Made by a program: the position numbers and the translations under genes. This document shows positions 51,435 to 63,996 of a stretch of 64,000 nucleotides of DNA, piece after piece. The notes under the pieces were generated by a model. The model had not been told where the DNA came from. It saw nothing but the letters and a program-made list of their open reading frames with translations, and made no database searches. Position 1 is the stretch's first letter. Each line of letters opens with the position of its first letter. Source of the stretch: Macrococcoides equi (GTDB taxonomy: Bacteria > Bacillota > Bacilli > Staphylococcales > Staphylococcaceae); assembly GCF_047425865.1 (NCBI RefSeq), contig NZ_CP179735.1; one strand, given 5' to 3'.

Positions 51435-51516
51435 TATCTATTTGTGTAATTTTCATAGCTTAAACAAGCGTTTTTAAAGAATATTTACTTTTTGTAAAAG
51501 TTTTTCGTAAAAAGTA

Positions 51517-51545
51517 TTGACTTTATGTTCAAATCATTATAAGAT
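51517..51545 (+). promoter_or_regulatory. Promoter of tRNA-Glu
   Basis: TTGACT, a 17-bp spacer and TAAGAT, ending 20 bp before the tRNA-Glu 5' end. Confidence 0.75.
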
Positions 51546-51565
51546 TAATTTCGTTGTTGAAACAC

Positions 51566-51637
51566 GGCCCCTTGGTCAAGCGGTTAAGACACCGCCCTTT
51601 CACGGCGGTAACACGGGTTCGAATCCCGTAGGGGTCA
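51566..51637 (+). tRNA. tRNA-Glu (anticodon TTC)
   Basis: 72-nt cloverleaf: acceptor GGCCCCT / AGGGGTC, anticodon arm CCGCC-CTTTCAC-GGCGG with anticodon TTC, and T-arm with GGTTCGAATCC. The CCA end is not encoded. Confidence 0.97.
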
Positions 51638-51700
51638 CTTTTAATAATTTTACAAACTTAATAAAAGATTAAAGAAATTTAAAAAACTTTTAAAAAAGTG

Positions 51701-51729
51701 TTGACTTCTTAATCTGATTGTTATATACT
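51701..51729 (+). promoter_or_regulatory. Strong stable-RNA promoter before tRNA-Leu
   Basis: TTGACT, a 17-bp spacer and TATACT, 46 bp before tRNA-Leu. With no terminator and no second clear promoter before 16S, it probably drives tRNA-Leu, tRNA-Gly and the whole rRNA operon. Confidence 0.78.
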
Positions 51730-51774
51730 TAATCTTGTCGTTAAAAGAGATGATGAGTGAGAAAATGCCAACGC

Positions 51775-51857
51775 GCGATCGTGGCGGAACGGCAGACGCG
51801 CTAGGTTGAGGGCCTAGTTGGAGCAATCCAGTGGAGGTTCAAATCCTCTCGGTCGCA
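51775..51857 (+). tRNA. tRNA-Leu (anticodon GAG)
   Basis: 83-nt type II tRNA: acceptor GCGATCG / CGGTCGC, anticodon arm CTAGG-TTGAGGG-CCTAG (GAG), long variable arm TTGGAGCAATCCAG, and T-arm GGTTCAAATCC. CCA is not encoded. Confidence 0.96.
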
Positions 51858-51883
51858 CTTAATACTTTTAACAAATTTTATAT

Positions 51884-51957
51884 GCGGGTGTAGTTTAGTG
51901 GTAAAACCTCAGCCTTCCAAGCTGATGTTGTCGGTTCGATTCCGATCACCCGCTCCA
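51884..51957 (+). tRNA. tRNA-Gly (anticodon TCC)
   Basis: 74-nt cloverleaf including an encoded CCA: acceptor GCGGGTG / CACCCGC, anticodon arm with loop CTTCCAA (TCC), and T-arm GGTTCGATTCC. It directly precedes the rRNA leader. Confidence 0.97.
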
Positions 51958-51973
51958 TTAATTATTTTAAATG

Positions 51974-52087
51974 AACATTGAAAACTGAATGACAATATGT
52001 CAACGTTAATTCCAATAATTTGAGTGAACTTAGTTCACTCCCAAGAGTGATTGCCATAAGCAATCAAAGAGCATTATCAAACAAACT
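51974..52087 (+). other. 16S rRNA leader with processing stem
   Basis: Positions 51974-52003 are almost fully complementary to 53689-53717 behind 16S, forming the long processing stem expected for RNase III. Between that arm and 16S are two local hairpins, GAGTGAAC / GTTCACTC and GATTGC / GCAATC. Confidence 0.85.
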
Positions 52088-56797
<4,710 letters not shown>

Positions 56798-57003
56798 TTT
56801 TATAAGATTTTTTATTCGGGATTGCCGAGTAAAATCATTCTTCTTACTTATCTAGTTTTGAAAGTATAATGTTAAAAGTGGAAACGAGCGTTATGGCTTG
56901 AATCATTTTTGATAAGGCGATAGAAAATCCGTCAGGATTTTATAGAGGCTTAGAAAATGATGAAAGACAGCGAGTTGAAACTGGATATCATATCTTTCAT
57001 TTG
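56798..57003 (+). other. 23S-5S spacer
   Basis: Contains the right arm of the 23S processing stem (56838-56866), nearly fully complementary to 53748-53777, and a local hairpin AAAATCC / GGATTTT. No tRNA is present. Confidence 0.85.
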
Positions 57004-57118
57004 TCTGGTGACGATGGCAGAGAGGTCACACCTGTTCCCATACCGAACACAGAAGTTAAGCTCTCTAGCGCCGATGGTAGTTGGTCTTACGATCCGCGAG
57101 AGTAGGACGTTGCCGGGC
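57004..57118 (+). rRNA. rrf: 5S ribosomal RNA
   Basis: 115 nt, beginning TCTGGTGACGATGGC and ending GACGTTGCCGGGC, with the conserved CCGAACACAGAAGTTAAG segment. Terminal bases pair (CTGG.. with ..CCGGGC, with wobbles). Confidence 0.96.
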
Positions 57119-57125
57119 AATTCAT

Positions 57126-57153
57126 AAGAGATCCTTCGGGGTCTCTTTTTTTT
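57126..57153 (+). terminator. Terminator of the rRNA operon
   Basis: AAGAGATCC / GGGTCTCTT stem with a TTCG tetraloop and a long T run. A separate inverted repeat GAGTGGTC-N17-GACCACTC at 57188-57220 follows without a T run. Confidence 0.93.
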
Positions 57154-57321
57154 ATATAAATGTTAGATGATCTTTGTTACTGGACTTGAGTGGTCGGAAT
57201 TTAACATAATTTGACCACTCAGCATTATTTAATAATATGATGGAAAACATATCTTATAAATTATATAAAGATTAACTTTTCATGATACAATAATACATAT
57301 TTTAAAAATAGGTGAATACAT

Positions 57322-57792
57322 ATGGAACTTCAAATTAATTCAATAGAAGATACGCAAAGTATAGCTGAAATCATTGCACGTTGCTCTAAGCCTCAAACGG
57401 TCATCTTATTAATAGGGGACTTAGGTGTAGGTAAGACAACCTTTAGTCAGTTCTTTGGTAAGGGATTGGGTGTTACAAGTGTAATTAGTTCTCCGACATT
57501 TAATATTATTAAATCATATGAAGGCCGTATGCCATTTCATCATATGGATTGTTATCGTTTAGAAGGTGCGGAGGATGATTTAGGTTTTGATGATTATTTT
57601 TACGGTGATGGAGTCACTTTAGTAGAATGGCCGCAGATGATCACTGACTTTCTGCCTGATGATTATTTACAAATTAAGATTGAACGTGTTGATGAATCAA
57701 AACGAATTTTTAATATCACGTCTATTGGTCCACGTTCTACAACTATGAAGGAGTTAATTGCAAATGAGATTGCTACATATCGACACGAGTAA
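57322..57792 (+). CDS. tsaE: tRNA t6A biosynthesis ATPase TsaE
   Basis: ATPase that works with the TsaB-TsaD complex during t6A37 formation. The 156-residue protein has P-loop GDLGVGKT (32-39), SSPTFNIIKSY, and the HMDCYRL metal-site segment. It is first of the tsaE-tsaB-rimI-tsaD operon, whose genes all overlap by 4-29 bp. The ATG follows a weak AATAGGTGA. Confidence 0.95.
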   Translation: MELQINSIEDTQSIAEIIARCSKPQTVILLIGDLGVGKTTFSQFFGKGLGVTSVISSPTFNIIKSYEGRMPFHHMDCYRLEGAEDDLGFDDYFYGDGVTLVEWPQMITDFLPDDYLQIKIERVDESKRIFNITSIGPRSTTMKELIANEIATYRHE

Positions 57793-58432
57793 TCAGCCTT
57801 TATCAGTCAGTATTACTGATAATAATGAAGTGTTAGCTGAGTTTAATAGTGGAATGAGGATTAATCATTCTATTACACTGATGTCTCAAGTTGAATCGTT
57901 ATTAAAATATACAAACTTAGAGATGAAAGATATAGAAGGTATCGTGGTGGCAAAAGGGCCTGGTTCATATACAGGACTGCGTATTGGTGTAACAGCTGCA
58001 AAAACTTTAGCTTATACGCTTGGTATACCATTATATGCGGTTTCTAGTTTAGCGGCGCTTGCGGCAACTGTAAGAATGCATGAATTTTTACTTGTCCCAG
58101 TTATTGACGCCCGTCGTAGTCATGTATATGCGGGTATATATCGTTATAAAGGTGTTAGATTGGAATGTCTTGAAGAAGATTGCTACATTTCGATTGAAGA
58201 TCTTAATAAGAAGTTAAAAGAGCAGCATCTTCCATATTTATTTATCGGTATGGATGCTGAAAAACTTGTAGATCTATTAAAAGGACCGACTTATTACTGT
58301 ATTCCTCGCAGTGCTGAATTTAGACGTATAATCAGTGATGCTGATATTGTAGATACACATACTTTTGAACCTACGTATTTAAGAATTTCGGAGGCTGAGC
58401 GTAATTGGCTGAACAATCAGGACTCACAATAA
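57764..58432 (+). CDS. tsaB: tRNA t6A biosynthesis protein TsaB
   Basis: A 222-residue ASKHA-fold protein that dimerises with TsaD; it lacks its own catalytic metal site. The motifs are LHIDTSNQPLSVSI and VVAKGPGSYTGLRIGVTAAKTLAY. ATG 57764 follows AAGGAG; an in-frame ATG at 57758 is also possible. It overlaps tsaE by 29 bp and rimI by 28 bp. Confidence 0.94.
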   Translation: MRLLHIDTSNQPLSVSITDNNEVLAEFNSGMRINHSITLMSQVESLLKYTNLEMKDIEGIVVAKGPGSYTGLRIGVTAAKTLAYTLGIPLYAVSSLAALAATVRMHEFLLVPVIDARRSHVYAGIYRYKGVRLECLEEDCYISIEDLNKKLKEQHLPYLFIGMDAEKLVDLLKGPTYYCIPRSAEFRRIISDADIVDTHTFEPTYLRISEAERNWLNNQDSQ

Positions 58433-58860
58433 GAAAAATGTTGCCTCAGGATGTACCTGCTATCTATCAGATTGAACAAAAAGCTTTTCCATCAGGTTCA
58501 TGGACATTAGATGCTTTTTATCATGAATTAGAGAAAAATGAATTTGCACACTATTTTACAATGTTGCAGGATGACATAGTTGTGGGTTACCTGGGTATGT
58601 GGATAGTGATTGATCAGGCGCAAATCACAACTGTTGCAATAGATGAGTCACTACGAGGAAAAGGTTTAGGTCGTTTACTATTAGAATATGTTATGAATTA
58701 TGCACGACTTACGTGTGAGATGATGAGTTTAGAAGTTAGAGAAGAAAATTTAGCGGCACGTCGATTATATGAGTCATTAGGATTTACATATGGTGGTGTT
58801 AGACGTGACTATTATGGTCCGAATCAGGATGCAAAAGTAATGTGGGTGAAACTAAAATGA
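58405..58860 (+). CDS. rimI: Ribosomal protein S18-alanine N-acetyltransferase RimI
   Basis: A 151-residue GNAT acetyltransferase; RimI acetylates the N-terminus of S18. The acetyl-CoA loop is ESLRGKGLGRLLLEY, followed by MSLEVREENLAARRLYESLGF. The start is TTG 58405, about ten bases after GGAGG, inside the end of tsaB. The stop overlaps the tsaD ATG (ATGA). Other GNAT substrates cannot be excluded. Confidence 0.9.
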   Translation: MAEQSGLTIRKMLPQDVPAIYQIEQKAFPSGSWTLDAFYHELEKNEFAHYFTMLQDDIVVGYLGMWIVIDQAQITTVAIDESLRGKGLGRLLLEYVMNYARLTCEMMSLEVREENLAARRLYESLGFTYGGVRRDYYGPNQDAKVMWVKLK

Positions 58861-59855
58861 GTGATGTAATCATATTAGCAATTGAAACAAGTTGCGATGA
58901 AACAGCAGTAAGTATTGTAAAGAATGGTCATCAAGTCTTAAGCAATGTTGTAAATAGTCAGATAGAATCTCATAAACGCTTCGGTGGAGTTGTACCGGAA
59001 GTAGCGAGTCGTCACCATGTAGAGAACATAACAATCGTGATAGATCAGGCAATAATTGCTTCTGGATTAACATGGGATGATATTGATGCTGTTGCAGTTA
59101 CTGAAGGTCCGGGATTAATCGGCGCATTACTGGTGGGGATTAACGCGGCAAAAGCATTAGCATTAGCACACAATAAACCGTTAATTCCTGTGCATCACAT
59201 TGCAGGACATGTTTATGCTAATCATATAGAAGAACGTTTGACATTTCCAATATTAGCTTTAGTGGTATCAGGTGGTCACACTGAACTCGTTGTGATGAAA
59301 GATCATCTTGATTTTGAGATTATAGGGCAAACACGTGATGATGCAGTGGGTGAAGCGTATGATAAAGTAGCACGCACAATTCAGCTACCATATCCAGGTG
59401 GACCGCATATCGATCGATTAGCAGCGATAGGTGAAGATAATTTAAATTTACCACGTCCAATATTAGAAGGGTATGACTTTAGTTTTAGTGGCTTAAAGAG
59501 TGCGGTTATCAATACGCTTCATAACAAAAATCAAAAAGGTGAAACTTACAGGAAAGAAGATGTGGCTGCAAGTTTTCAAGCGAGTGTGATTGATGTACTG
59601 ACTGAGAAGACCTTTAAAGCGTTAGACACATATAATATCAATCAATTACTGATTTGTGGTGGTGTAGCTGCTAATAAAGGCTTACGTGAGAAAATGACAA
59701 CATTATGTGCAGAAAAAGGTATTAAGTTAATGATACCACCATTTGAATTATGTACAGATAATGCTGCAATGATAGGTGCAGCAGCGTATTATCAATACTT
59801 AAATCAGCAATTTACTGGTATGGACTTAAACGGAAGATCAAATATAGCGTTATAA
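58857..59855 (+). CDS. tsaD: tRNA N6-threonylcarbamoyltransferase TsaD
   Basis: Transfers the threonylcarbamoyl group from TC-AMP (made by TsaC) to A37 of tRNA. The 332-residue ASKHA protein has AIETSCDETAVSI, the metal-binding HHIAGH in the first half, SGGHTELV and GGVAANKGLR. ATG 58857 is used because it overlaps the rimI stop as ATGA; a GTG at 58842 in frame would lie within rimI. Formerly called gcp. A terminator follows. Confidence 0.96.
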   Translation: MSDVIILAIETSCDETAVSIVKNGHQVLSNVVNSQIESHKRFGGVVPEVASRHHVENITIVIDQAIIASGLTWDDIDAVAVTEGPGLIGALLVGINAAKALALAHNKPLIPVHHIAGHVYANHIEERLTFPILALVVSGGHTELVVMKDHLDFEIIGQTRDDAVGEAYDKVARTIQLPYPGGPHIDRLAAIGEDNLNLPRPILEGYDFSFSGLKSAVINTLHNKNQKGETYRKEDVAASFQASVIDVLTEKTFKALDTYNINQLLICGGVAANKGLREKMTTLCAEKGIKLMIPPFELCTDNAAMIGAAAYYQYLNQQFTGMDLNGRSNIAL

Positions 59856-59856
59856 A

Positions 59857-59892
59857 TTAAAAGACAAAGTCGATTTAGACTTTGTCTTTTAA
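59857..59892. terminator. Terminator after tsaD
   Basis: A 15-bp stem TTAAAAGACAAAGTC / GACTTTGTCTTTTAA with a 6-nt loop and T- and A-rich flanks on either side. It can work in both directions, so it may also end the small minus-strand ORF. Confidence 0.88.
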
Positions 59893-59993
59893 TGCATTAT
59901 AGCGACACAACCGTTAAGTAAAACGGTTAATATAATCGATAGTATAATAGAAAGAATAATACTTCCTAAACAGCTACGTGGAAATCTATACAT
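59889..59993 (-). CDS. Putative small membrane peptide, 34 residues
   Basis: A minus-strand ORF starting MYRFPRSCLGSIILSI and continuing as one hydrophobic helix to a short CVAIMH end. Support: AAAGGAG seven bases before the ATG, an extended -10 (TGGTATAAA, TATAAA at 60024-60029 on this strand), a weak TTGATT 19 bp further up, and a bidirectional terminator overlapping its stop. Size and charge pattern resemble type I toxin-like or regulatory membrane peptides, but no antisense RNA is evident. Family not recognised. Confidence 0.6.
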   Translation of the reverse strand: MYRFPRSCLGSIILSIILSIILTVLLNGCVAIMH

Positions 59994-60100
59994 TAATGTA
60001 CTCCTTTAATATGGCTTTGTTACTTTATACCACAATAGATGCATTTTTAATCAAAAAACATTTATTTTTATTTGGCGAACGTACGTACTTGTTCACATCA

Positions 60101-60248
60101 TGTGAATAAAATGTGTGTAACTTTAGCTATCTGGAGAGTATTACACTAAAAATATCATTATATCTTTTAACTTTTCTGTGGATAAGTAGGATAACTTTGT
60201 GGATTACTTTACTTTTAGGCTTTTATCTGTGCATAACTTTGTGCACAA
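60101..60248. promoter_or_regulatory. DnaA-box cluster between tsaD and the ABC-F gene
   Basis: Reading the minus strand, perfect TTATNCACA boxes are at 60101-60109, 60177-60185 and 60228-60236. One-mismatch boxes are at 60112-60120, 60198-60206 and 60240-60248. All six point the same way. This is the second such cluster in the window. A perfect palindrome TTCACAT-C-ATGTGAA at 60092-60106 overlaps the first box. Confidence 0.72.
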
Positions 60249-60270
60249 AAAAACCGGCATCTGCCGGTTA
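60243..60270 (-). terminator. Terminator of the ABC-F gene
   Basis: On the minus strand AACCGGCA / TGCCGGTT with a 2-nt nominal loop is followed by seven T. The stem overlaps the stop codon of the ABC-F gene. Confidence 0.88.
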
Positions 60271-62184
60271 TTCTTCTAAAGCAAGTTCAAGTTCGGTCCA
60301 TTGTTCGACCATCTGTTCGAGTTTATGATTGAGTGCAATTAATTCCTGATTTAAAGTATTCGATTTCTCGTGATCGTTGTATACTTCTGGCAATGTCAAT
60401 TCTTCTTCGATAGAAGCAATTTGTGCTTCAGTTGACTGAATTTCTTTTTCAGTACTTTCTAATTGTCGCTCAAGTTTACGGCGTTCTTTTTGAGAAGCTT
60501 TGAAATCATTATGTGTTATTTCTTTCGAACTTTCTACAGTTTCTTGTGCCATCAAGCTTTCATGCGCAAGACGTTCTTCTTCCTTTTCGATAAAATAAGA
60601 ATAATCTCCAAGAAATAATTTACCGCCGTTATCTGTCATCTGAAAAATCTTCGTTGCAATCTTATTGATGAAGTATCGATCATGGCTGACAAATAGTAGT
60701 GTACCCGGATAATGAATCAGTGCCTCTTCCAGTACTTCTTTGGCATCAATATCTAAGTGGTTGGTTGGCTCATCAAGAATTAATACATTGTTTTCTTCCA
60801 GGCTGAGTTTTGCCAGTTGAAGACGTGCTTTCTCTCCACCAGATAAATCGTTTATAATCTTTTTAACATCATCCTGTATAAATAAGAAACGTCCGAGAAC
60901 AGTTCGAATCTCTTTCTCAGGTAAATGTGGATAATACTGCCACAGTTCTTCCAGCACTGTATTGTTTGAAGAAAATTCTGCCTGTTTCTGGTCATAGTAT
61001 CCGATTGATAAGTTTGCACCATAGTGAATATCACCGTGCAGTGCTTTGAGCTGTTTAGCGATAGTTTTAATAAATGTTGTCTTACCGATTCCGTTCGGTC
61101 CGATAAATGCAACAGCATCCTGTTTTTTAATATCCAGATTTAGATGTTCAGCGAGCGATGTATCATATCCTATTGATAAATCACTTACTTTAAGTACATC
61201 ATTGCCTGTTTCTTTTTGAATATTAAAGCGTAAATTCATTGAATGATCATCTTGCTTTGGCATATCGATTTTTGTCATCTTCTCAAGTACTTTACGACGC
61301 GATTTCGCCATACCGCTTGTTGAAGCACGTGTAATATTTTTTTGGACAAACGTTTCGAGACGCTTAATTTCTGCTTGTTGTCGTTCGTACTGTGCCTGCA
61401 TCTTTTCGTAAAATTGATCACGCTGTTCGATAAACTTAGAATAGTTTCCCACATATTTCTGAACTTGGCCAAGTGCAACATCGTAGACCGTGTTAACGAC
61501 CTTATCTAGAAAATATCGGTCGTGTGAGATTATCACGATAGCACCACTATAAGTCGTTAAATAATTTTCAAGCCAGGCTGTCGTATCCATATCCAGATGG
61601 TTGGTTGGCTCATCTAGCAGTAATAAGTCTGGATTATGCAGTAACATTTCAGCAAGCGCGAGACGTGTTTTTTGTCCACCCGAGAAAGTATCGATTTTTT
61701 GATCGAAATCTTCAGGTTTAAAGTTCAGTCCGGTTAATACAGTTTTTATTTTAGTTTCATAGAGGTAACCATCCTGTGCTTCAAATTGTTGTTGAAGTTT
61801 TTCATAACTTGATAATTTGTCCTGATAGTCAGCAGTATGCGCATTATGACTTTCTTCACTTAAGTACTGAGCGATTCTGTTTAATTCCTGTTGCATCTTC
61901 TCCAAATGAAGGAATGGTTTTTTCATCGCTTCATATACAGTACCTTCAGCATTTAAAGTCATTTGCTGTGTTAAATAGCCGAGTTTAATATTTTTTGCCA
62001 TGGAAAGATTACCTGAATCATAATCCTCAGTTCCGGCAAGAATTTTCATTAATGTTGTTTTACCTGCGCCGTTACGTCCGACGATAGCAATTCGATCGTT
62101 CGATTTTACTTCGAATTTCACATTTGAAAATATATTTTCACCTGAGTAGGATTTTGTTAGATTGCTTGCTTGTAATAATATCAC
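60268..62184 (-). CDS. ABC-F family ATPase (YdiF-like)
   Basis: A 638-residue soluble protein with two ATP-binding cassettes and no membrane domain. It has P-loops GRNGAGKTT and GPNGIGKTT, signatures FSGGQKTRLALAEML and LSGGEKARLQLAKLS, two LDEPTNHLD Walker B motifs, the interdomain linker that enters the ribosomal E site, and a C-terminal coiled coil (about 555-638). Position between tsaD and rex matches Bacillus ydiF, so it is a housekeeping ABC-F and not an acquired antibiotic-resistance type. The ATG at 62184 has GAGGTGAAAG upstream. Confidence 0.9.
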   Translation of the reverse strand: MILLQASNLTKSYSGENIFSNVKFEVKSNDRIAIVGRNGAGKTTLMKILAGTEDYDSGNLSMAKNIKLGYLTQQMTLNAEGTVYEAMKKPFLHLEKMQQELNRIAQYLSEESHNAHTADYQDKLSSYEKLQQQFEAQDGYLYETKIKTVLTGLNFKPEDFDQKIDTFSGGQKTRLALAEMLLHNPDLLLLDEPTNHLDMDTTAWLENYLTTYSGAIVIISHDRYFLDKVVNTVYDVALGQVQKYVGNYSKFIEQRDQFYEKMQAQYERQQAEIKRLETFVQKNITRASTSGMAKSRRKVLEKMTKIDMPKQDDHSMNLRFNIQKETGNDVLKVSDLSIGYDTSLAEHLNLDIKKQDAVAFIGPNGIGKTTFIKTIAKQLKALHGDIHYGANLSIGYYDQKQAEFSSNNTVLEELWQYYPHLPEKEIRTVLGRFLFIQDDVKKIINDLSGGEKARLQLAKLSLEENNVLILDEPTNHLDIDAKEVLEEALIHYPGTLLFVSHDRYFINKIATKIFQMTDNGGKLFLGDYSYFIEKEEERLAHESLMAQETVESSKEITHNDFKASQKERRKLERQLESTEKEIQSTEAQIASIEEELTLPEVYNDHEKSNTLNQELIALNHKLEQMVEQWTELELALEE

Positions 62185-62247
62185 GTTCTTTCACCTCTAT
62201 TTCATTGTACATGAAGTGTGAAAGCGAGGGAATATTTTAATCGTTAA

Positions 62248-62316
62248 TGTGAAATTTCACATAGTCATTTCACATATAAAGTGATATAATTTTAAGAGAT
62301 GTGAAAAGTATCACAA
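62248..62316 (+). promoter_or_regulatory. rex promoter region with Rex operator
   Basis: ATGTGA-AAAGTA-TCACAA at 62299-62316 fits the 18-bp Rex operator (TTGTGAAWWWWTTCACAA) with three mismatches, just downstream of a TATAAT at 62285-62290. A second palindrome TGTGAAATTTCACA lies at 62248-62261. This suggests that Rex represses its own gene when NADH is low. Confidence 0.72.
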
Positions 62317-62339
62317 ATTAAATGAAAAAGGTGAATAGG

Positions 62340-62972
62340 ATGTCAAAAGATGAAATAAAAATTCCTAAAGCCACACTCAAGAGACTTCCATTATATTATC
62401 GTTTTGTTAATACATTATATAATTCAAATGTAGAAAGAGTCAGCAGTAAAGAGTTAAGTGAAGGTTTACAAATTGATTCTGCCACAATACGTAGAGATTT
62501 TTCTTATTTTGGTGAGCTAGGGAAAAAAGGATATGGCTATAACGTTAGTTTCTTACTCAATTTCTTTAAAACGACGCTGCAGCAGGATATTATTACGAAA
62601 GTTGCGATTATCGGTGTCGGTAATTTAGGAACAGCACTTGTGAATTATAACTTTTCAATTAATGATCGTATGAAAATTACGGCAGCGTTTGATACAAGTT
62701 CTAATTCAGTCGGTAAGACAATTGGTAAGATTAAAGTTGAAGATATGAATAATTTTGAAAAAGTAGTTGAAGAAACAGGGATTCAGGTTGTAATATTAAC
62801 AGTACCAGGAGCTGTTGCTCAGGATGTCGCAAATAGAGTGACAAAAGCTCAAATAAAAGGTATATTAAACTTTACACCAGAACGTTTAACAGTACCAAAT
62901 GGCGTTCACGTACATCACATTGATCTAGGCGTTGAATTACAATCATTGATATTTTTTATGAAAAATCATTAG
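62340..62972 (+). CDS. rex: Redox-sensing transcriptional repressor Rex
   Basis: Senses the NADH/NAD+ ratio and represses fermentation and anaerobic genes. The 210-residue protein has an N-terminal winged helix (about 1-80, DSATIRRDFSYFGELGKKGYGY as the recognition part, read over the helix-wing join) and a Rossmann domain with IGVGNLGTAL (92-100). ATG 62340 follows AAAGGTGA; an in-frame ATG at 62322 precedes that site. A Rex operator lies just upstream. tatA follows after 12 bp. Confidence 0.94.
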   Translation: MSKDEIKIPKATLKRLPLYYRFVNTLYNSNVERVSSKELSEGLQIDSATIRRDFSYFGELGKKGYGYNVSFLLNFFKTTLQQDIITKVAIIGVGNLGTALVNYNFSINDRMKITAAFDTSSNSVGKTIGKIKVEDMNNFEKVVEETGIQVVILTVPGAVAQDVANRVTKAQIKGILNFTPERLTVPNGVHVHHIDLGVELQSLIFFMKNH

Positions 62973-62984
62973 GGGGTTATATTG

Positions 62985-63179
62985 ATGTTATTTATTAATA
63001 CGGTTGGTTTGATTTCACCGGGTATTGCTATCTTTTTAGGTGTTATCGCTTTAATTATTTTCGGACCTAAGAAGTTACCGGAATTTGGTCGAGCAATGGG
63101 GACATCTTTAAAGGAATTTAAAGATGCAACAGATGGTATCATGAAAGACCACGATAAAGAAGATAAAGATTTAAAATAA
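62985..63179 (+). CDS. tatA: Sec-independent protein translocase subunit TatA
   Basis: Forms the pore-like component of the twin-arginine pathway that exports folded proteins. The 64-residue protein has one N-terminal membrane helix, the hinge IFGPKKLPEFG, and an amphipathic helix followed by a charged tail. ATG 62985 is preferred to TTG 62982, and AGGGGG lies upstream. A terminator separates it from tatC. No Tat substrate gene is nearby. Confidence 0.93.
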   Translation: MLFINTVGLISPGIAIFLGVIALIIFGPKKLPEFGRAMGTSLKEFKDATDGIMKDHDKEDKDLK

Positions 63180-63192
63180 TTTATATTTTTAA

Positions 63193-63219
63193 GACGGCGA
63201 ACATGTTTGCCGTTTTTTT
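63193..63219 (+). terminator. Hairpin terminator between tatA and tatC
   Basis: ACGGC(G)AA / TTTGCCGT stem followed by seven T. As it lies inside the tatA-tatC unit, it probably reduces tatC relative to tatA, fitting the excess of TatA needed. Confidence 0.82.
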
Positions 63220-63240
63220 ATGAGGAGGTTATTTCCTTAA

Positions 63241-63996
63241 ATGAATAAAGATGATTTAACGGTAGTCGAACATCTGGAAGAACTTCGTAAGCGAATTATG
63301 ATTGTACTGTACTGCCTTGTTGCAGGGACAGCAGTTGGATTTTACTTCGGGAAACCAGTGACGAAGTTCTTAACAAGAGATGATGTGCCGAAAGAAATTG
63401 AGTTACATTATTTTAAAGTAAGTGATCCGTTAACAATTTATATTACCGTAATTATGATTATTGCTTTAATATTGATTTCACCGGTTATTTTATATCAACT
63501 CTGGGCGTTTATCTCACCGGGGTTACATCCAAAAGAACGTCGCGCAACATTGTCTTATATTCCAATTAGTATGATTTTATTTTTGGGTGGACTGGCATTT
63601 AGCTATTTCTTTGTGTTCCCGTATTTAATACATTTTACAATTGGACTTGCAAGTGAGATGGGTGTCAATCAGATGATAGGTGTTCGGGAATACTTTAATG
63701 AGATGCTGAGATTTACGATACCATTCGGATTCTTATTTCAGTTGCCGATATTATTATTGTTTTTGACGAGGCTTGGTTTAGTTACACCGATGTTTCTGAA
63801 GAAGAACAGAAAATATGCATACTTTGCATTATTTGTTGTGGCAGCACTTATTACACCACCCGATTTAATTACGTACTTCATGTTTGCTATGCCGATGATC
63901 TTACTGTATGAAGTAAGTATTCAAATTAGCAAAATCGGTTATCGTCAGTACTTAAAGGGTGAACAGAAATTAATTGAAGAAGAACTTGAGAACTAA
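63241..63996 (+). CDS. tatC: Sec-independent protein translocase subunit TatC
   Basis: Receptor of the twin-arginine pathway. The 251-residue protein has six membrane helices and the N-terminal HLEELRKRI motif that binds the signal peptide region, plus SPGLHPKERR in the first periplasmic-side loop region. The ATG has AGGAGG upstream at about 12 bases, longer than usual, so translation may be modest. It is complete; only four bases follow it in the window. Confidence 0.94.
   Translation: MNKDDLTVVEHLEELRKRIMIVLYCLVAGTAVGFYFGKPVTKFLTRDDVPKEIELHYFKVSDPLTIYITVIMIIALILISPVILYQLWAFISPGLHPKERRATLSYIPISMILFLGGLAFSYFFVFPYLIHFTIGLASEMGVNQMIGVREYFNEMLRFTIPFGFLFQLPILLLFLTRLGLVTPMFLKKNRKYAYFALFVVAALITPPDLITYFMFAMPMILLYEVSIQISKIGYRQYLKGEQKLIEEELEN

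Noticed and set aside
60268..62184. Antibiotic-resistance ABC-F gene
   Set aside because: Its conserved place between tsaD and rex marks the housekeeping YdiF type; no mobile element is nearby.
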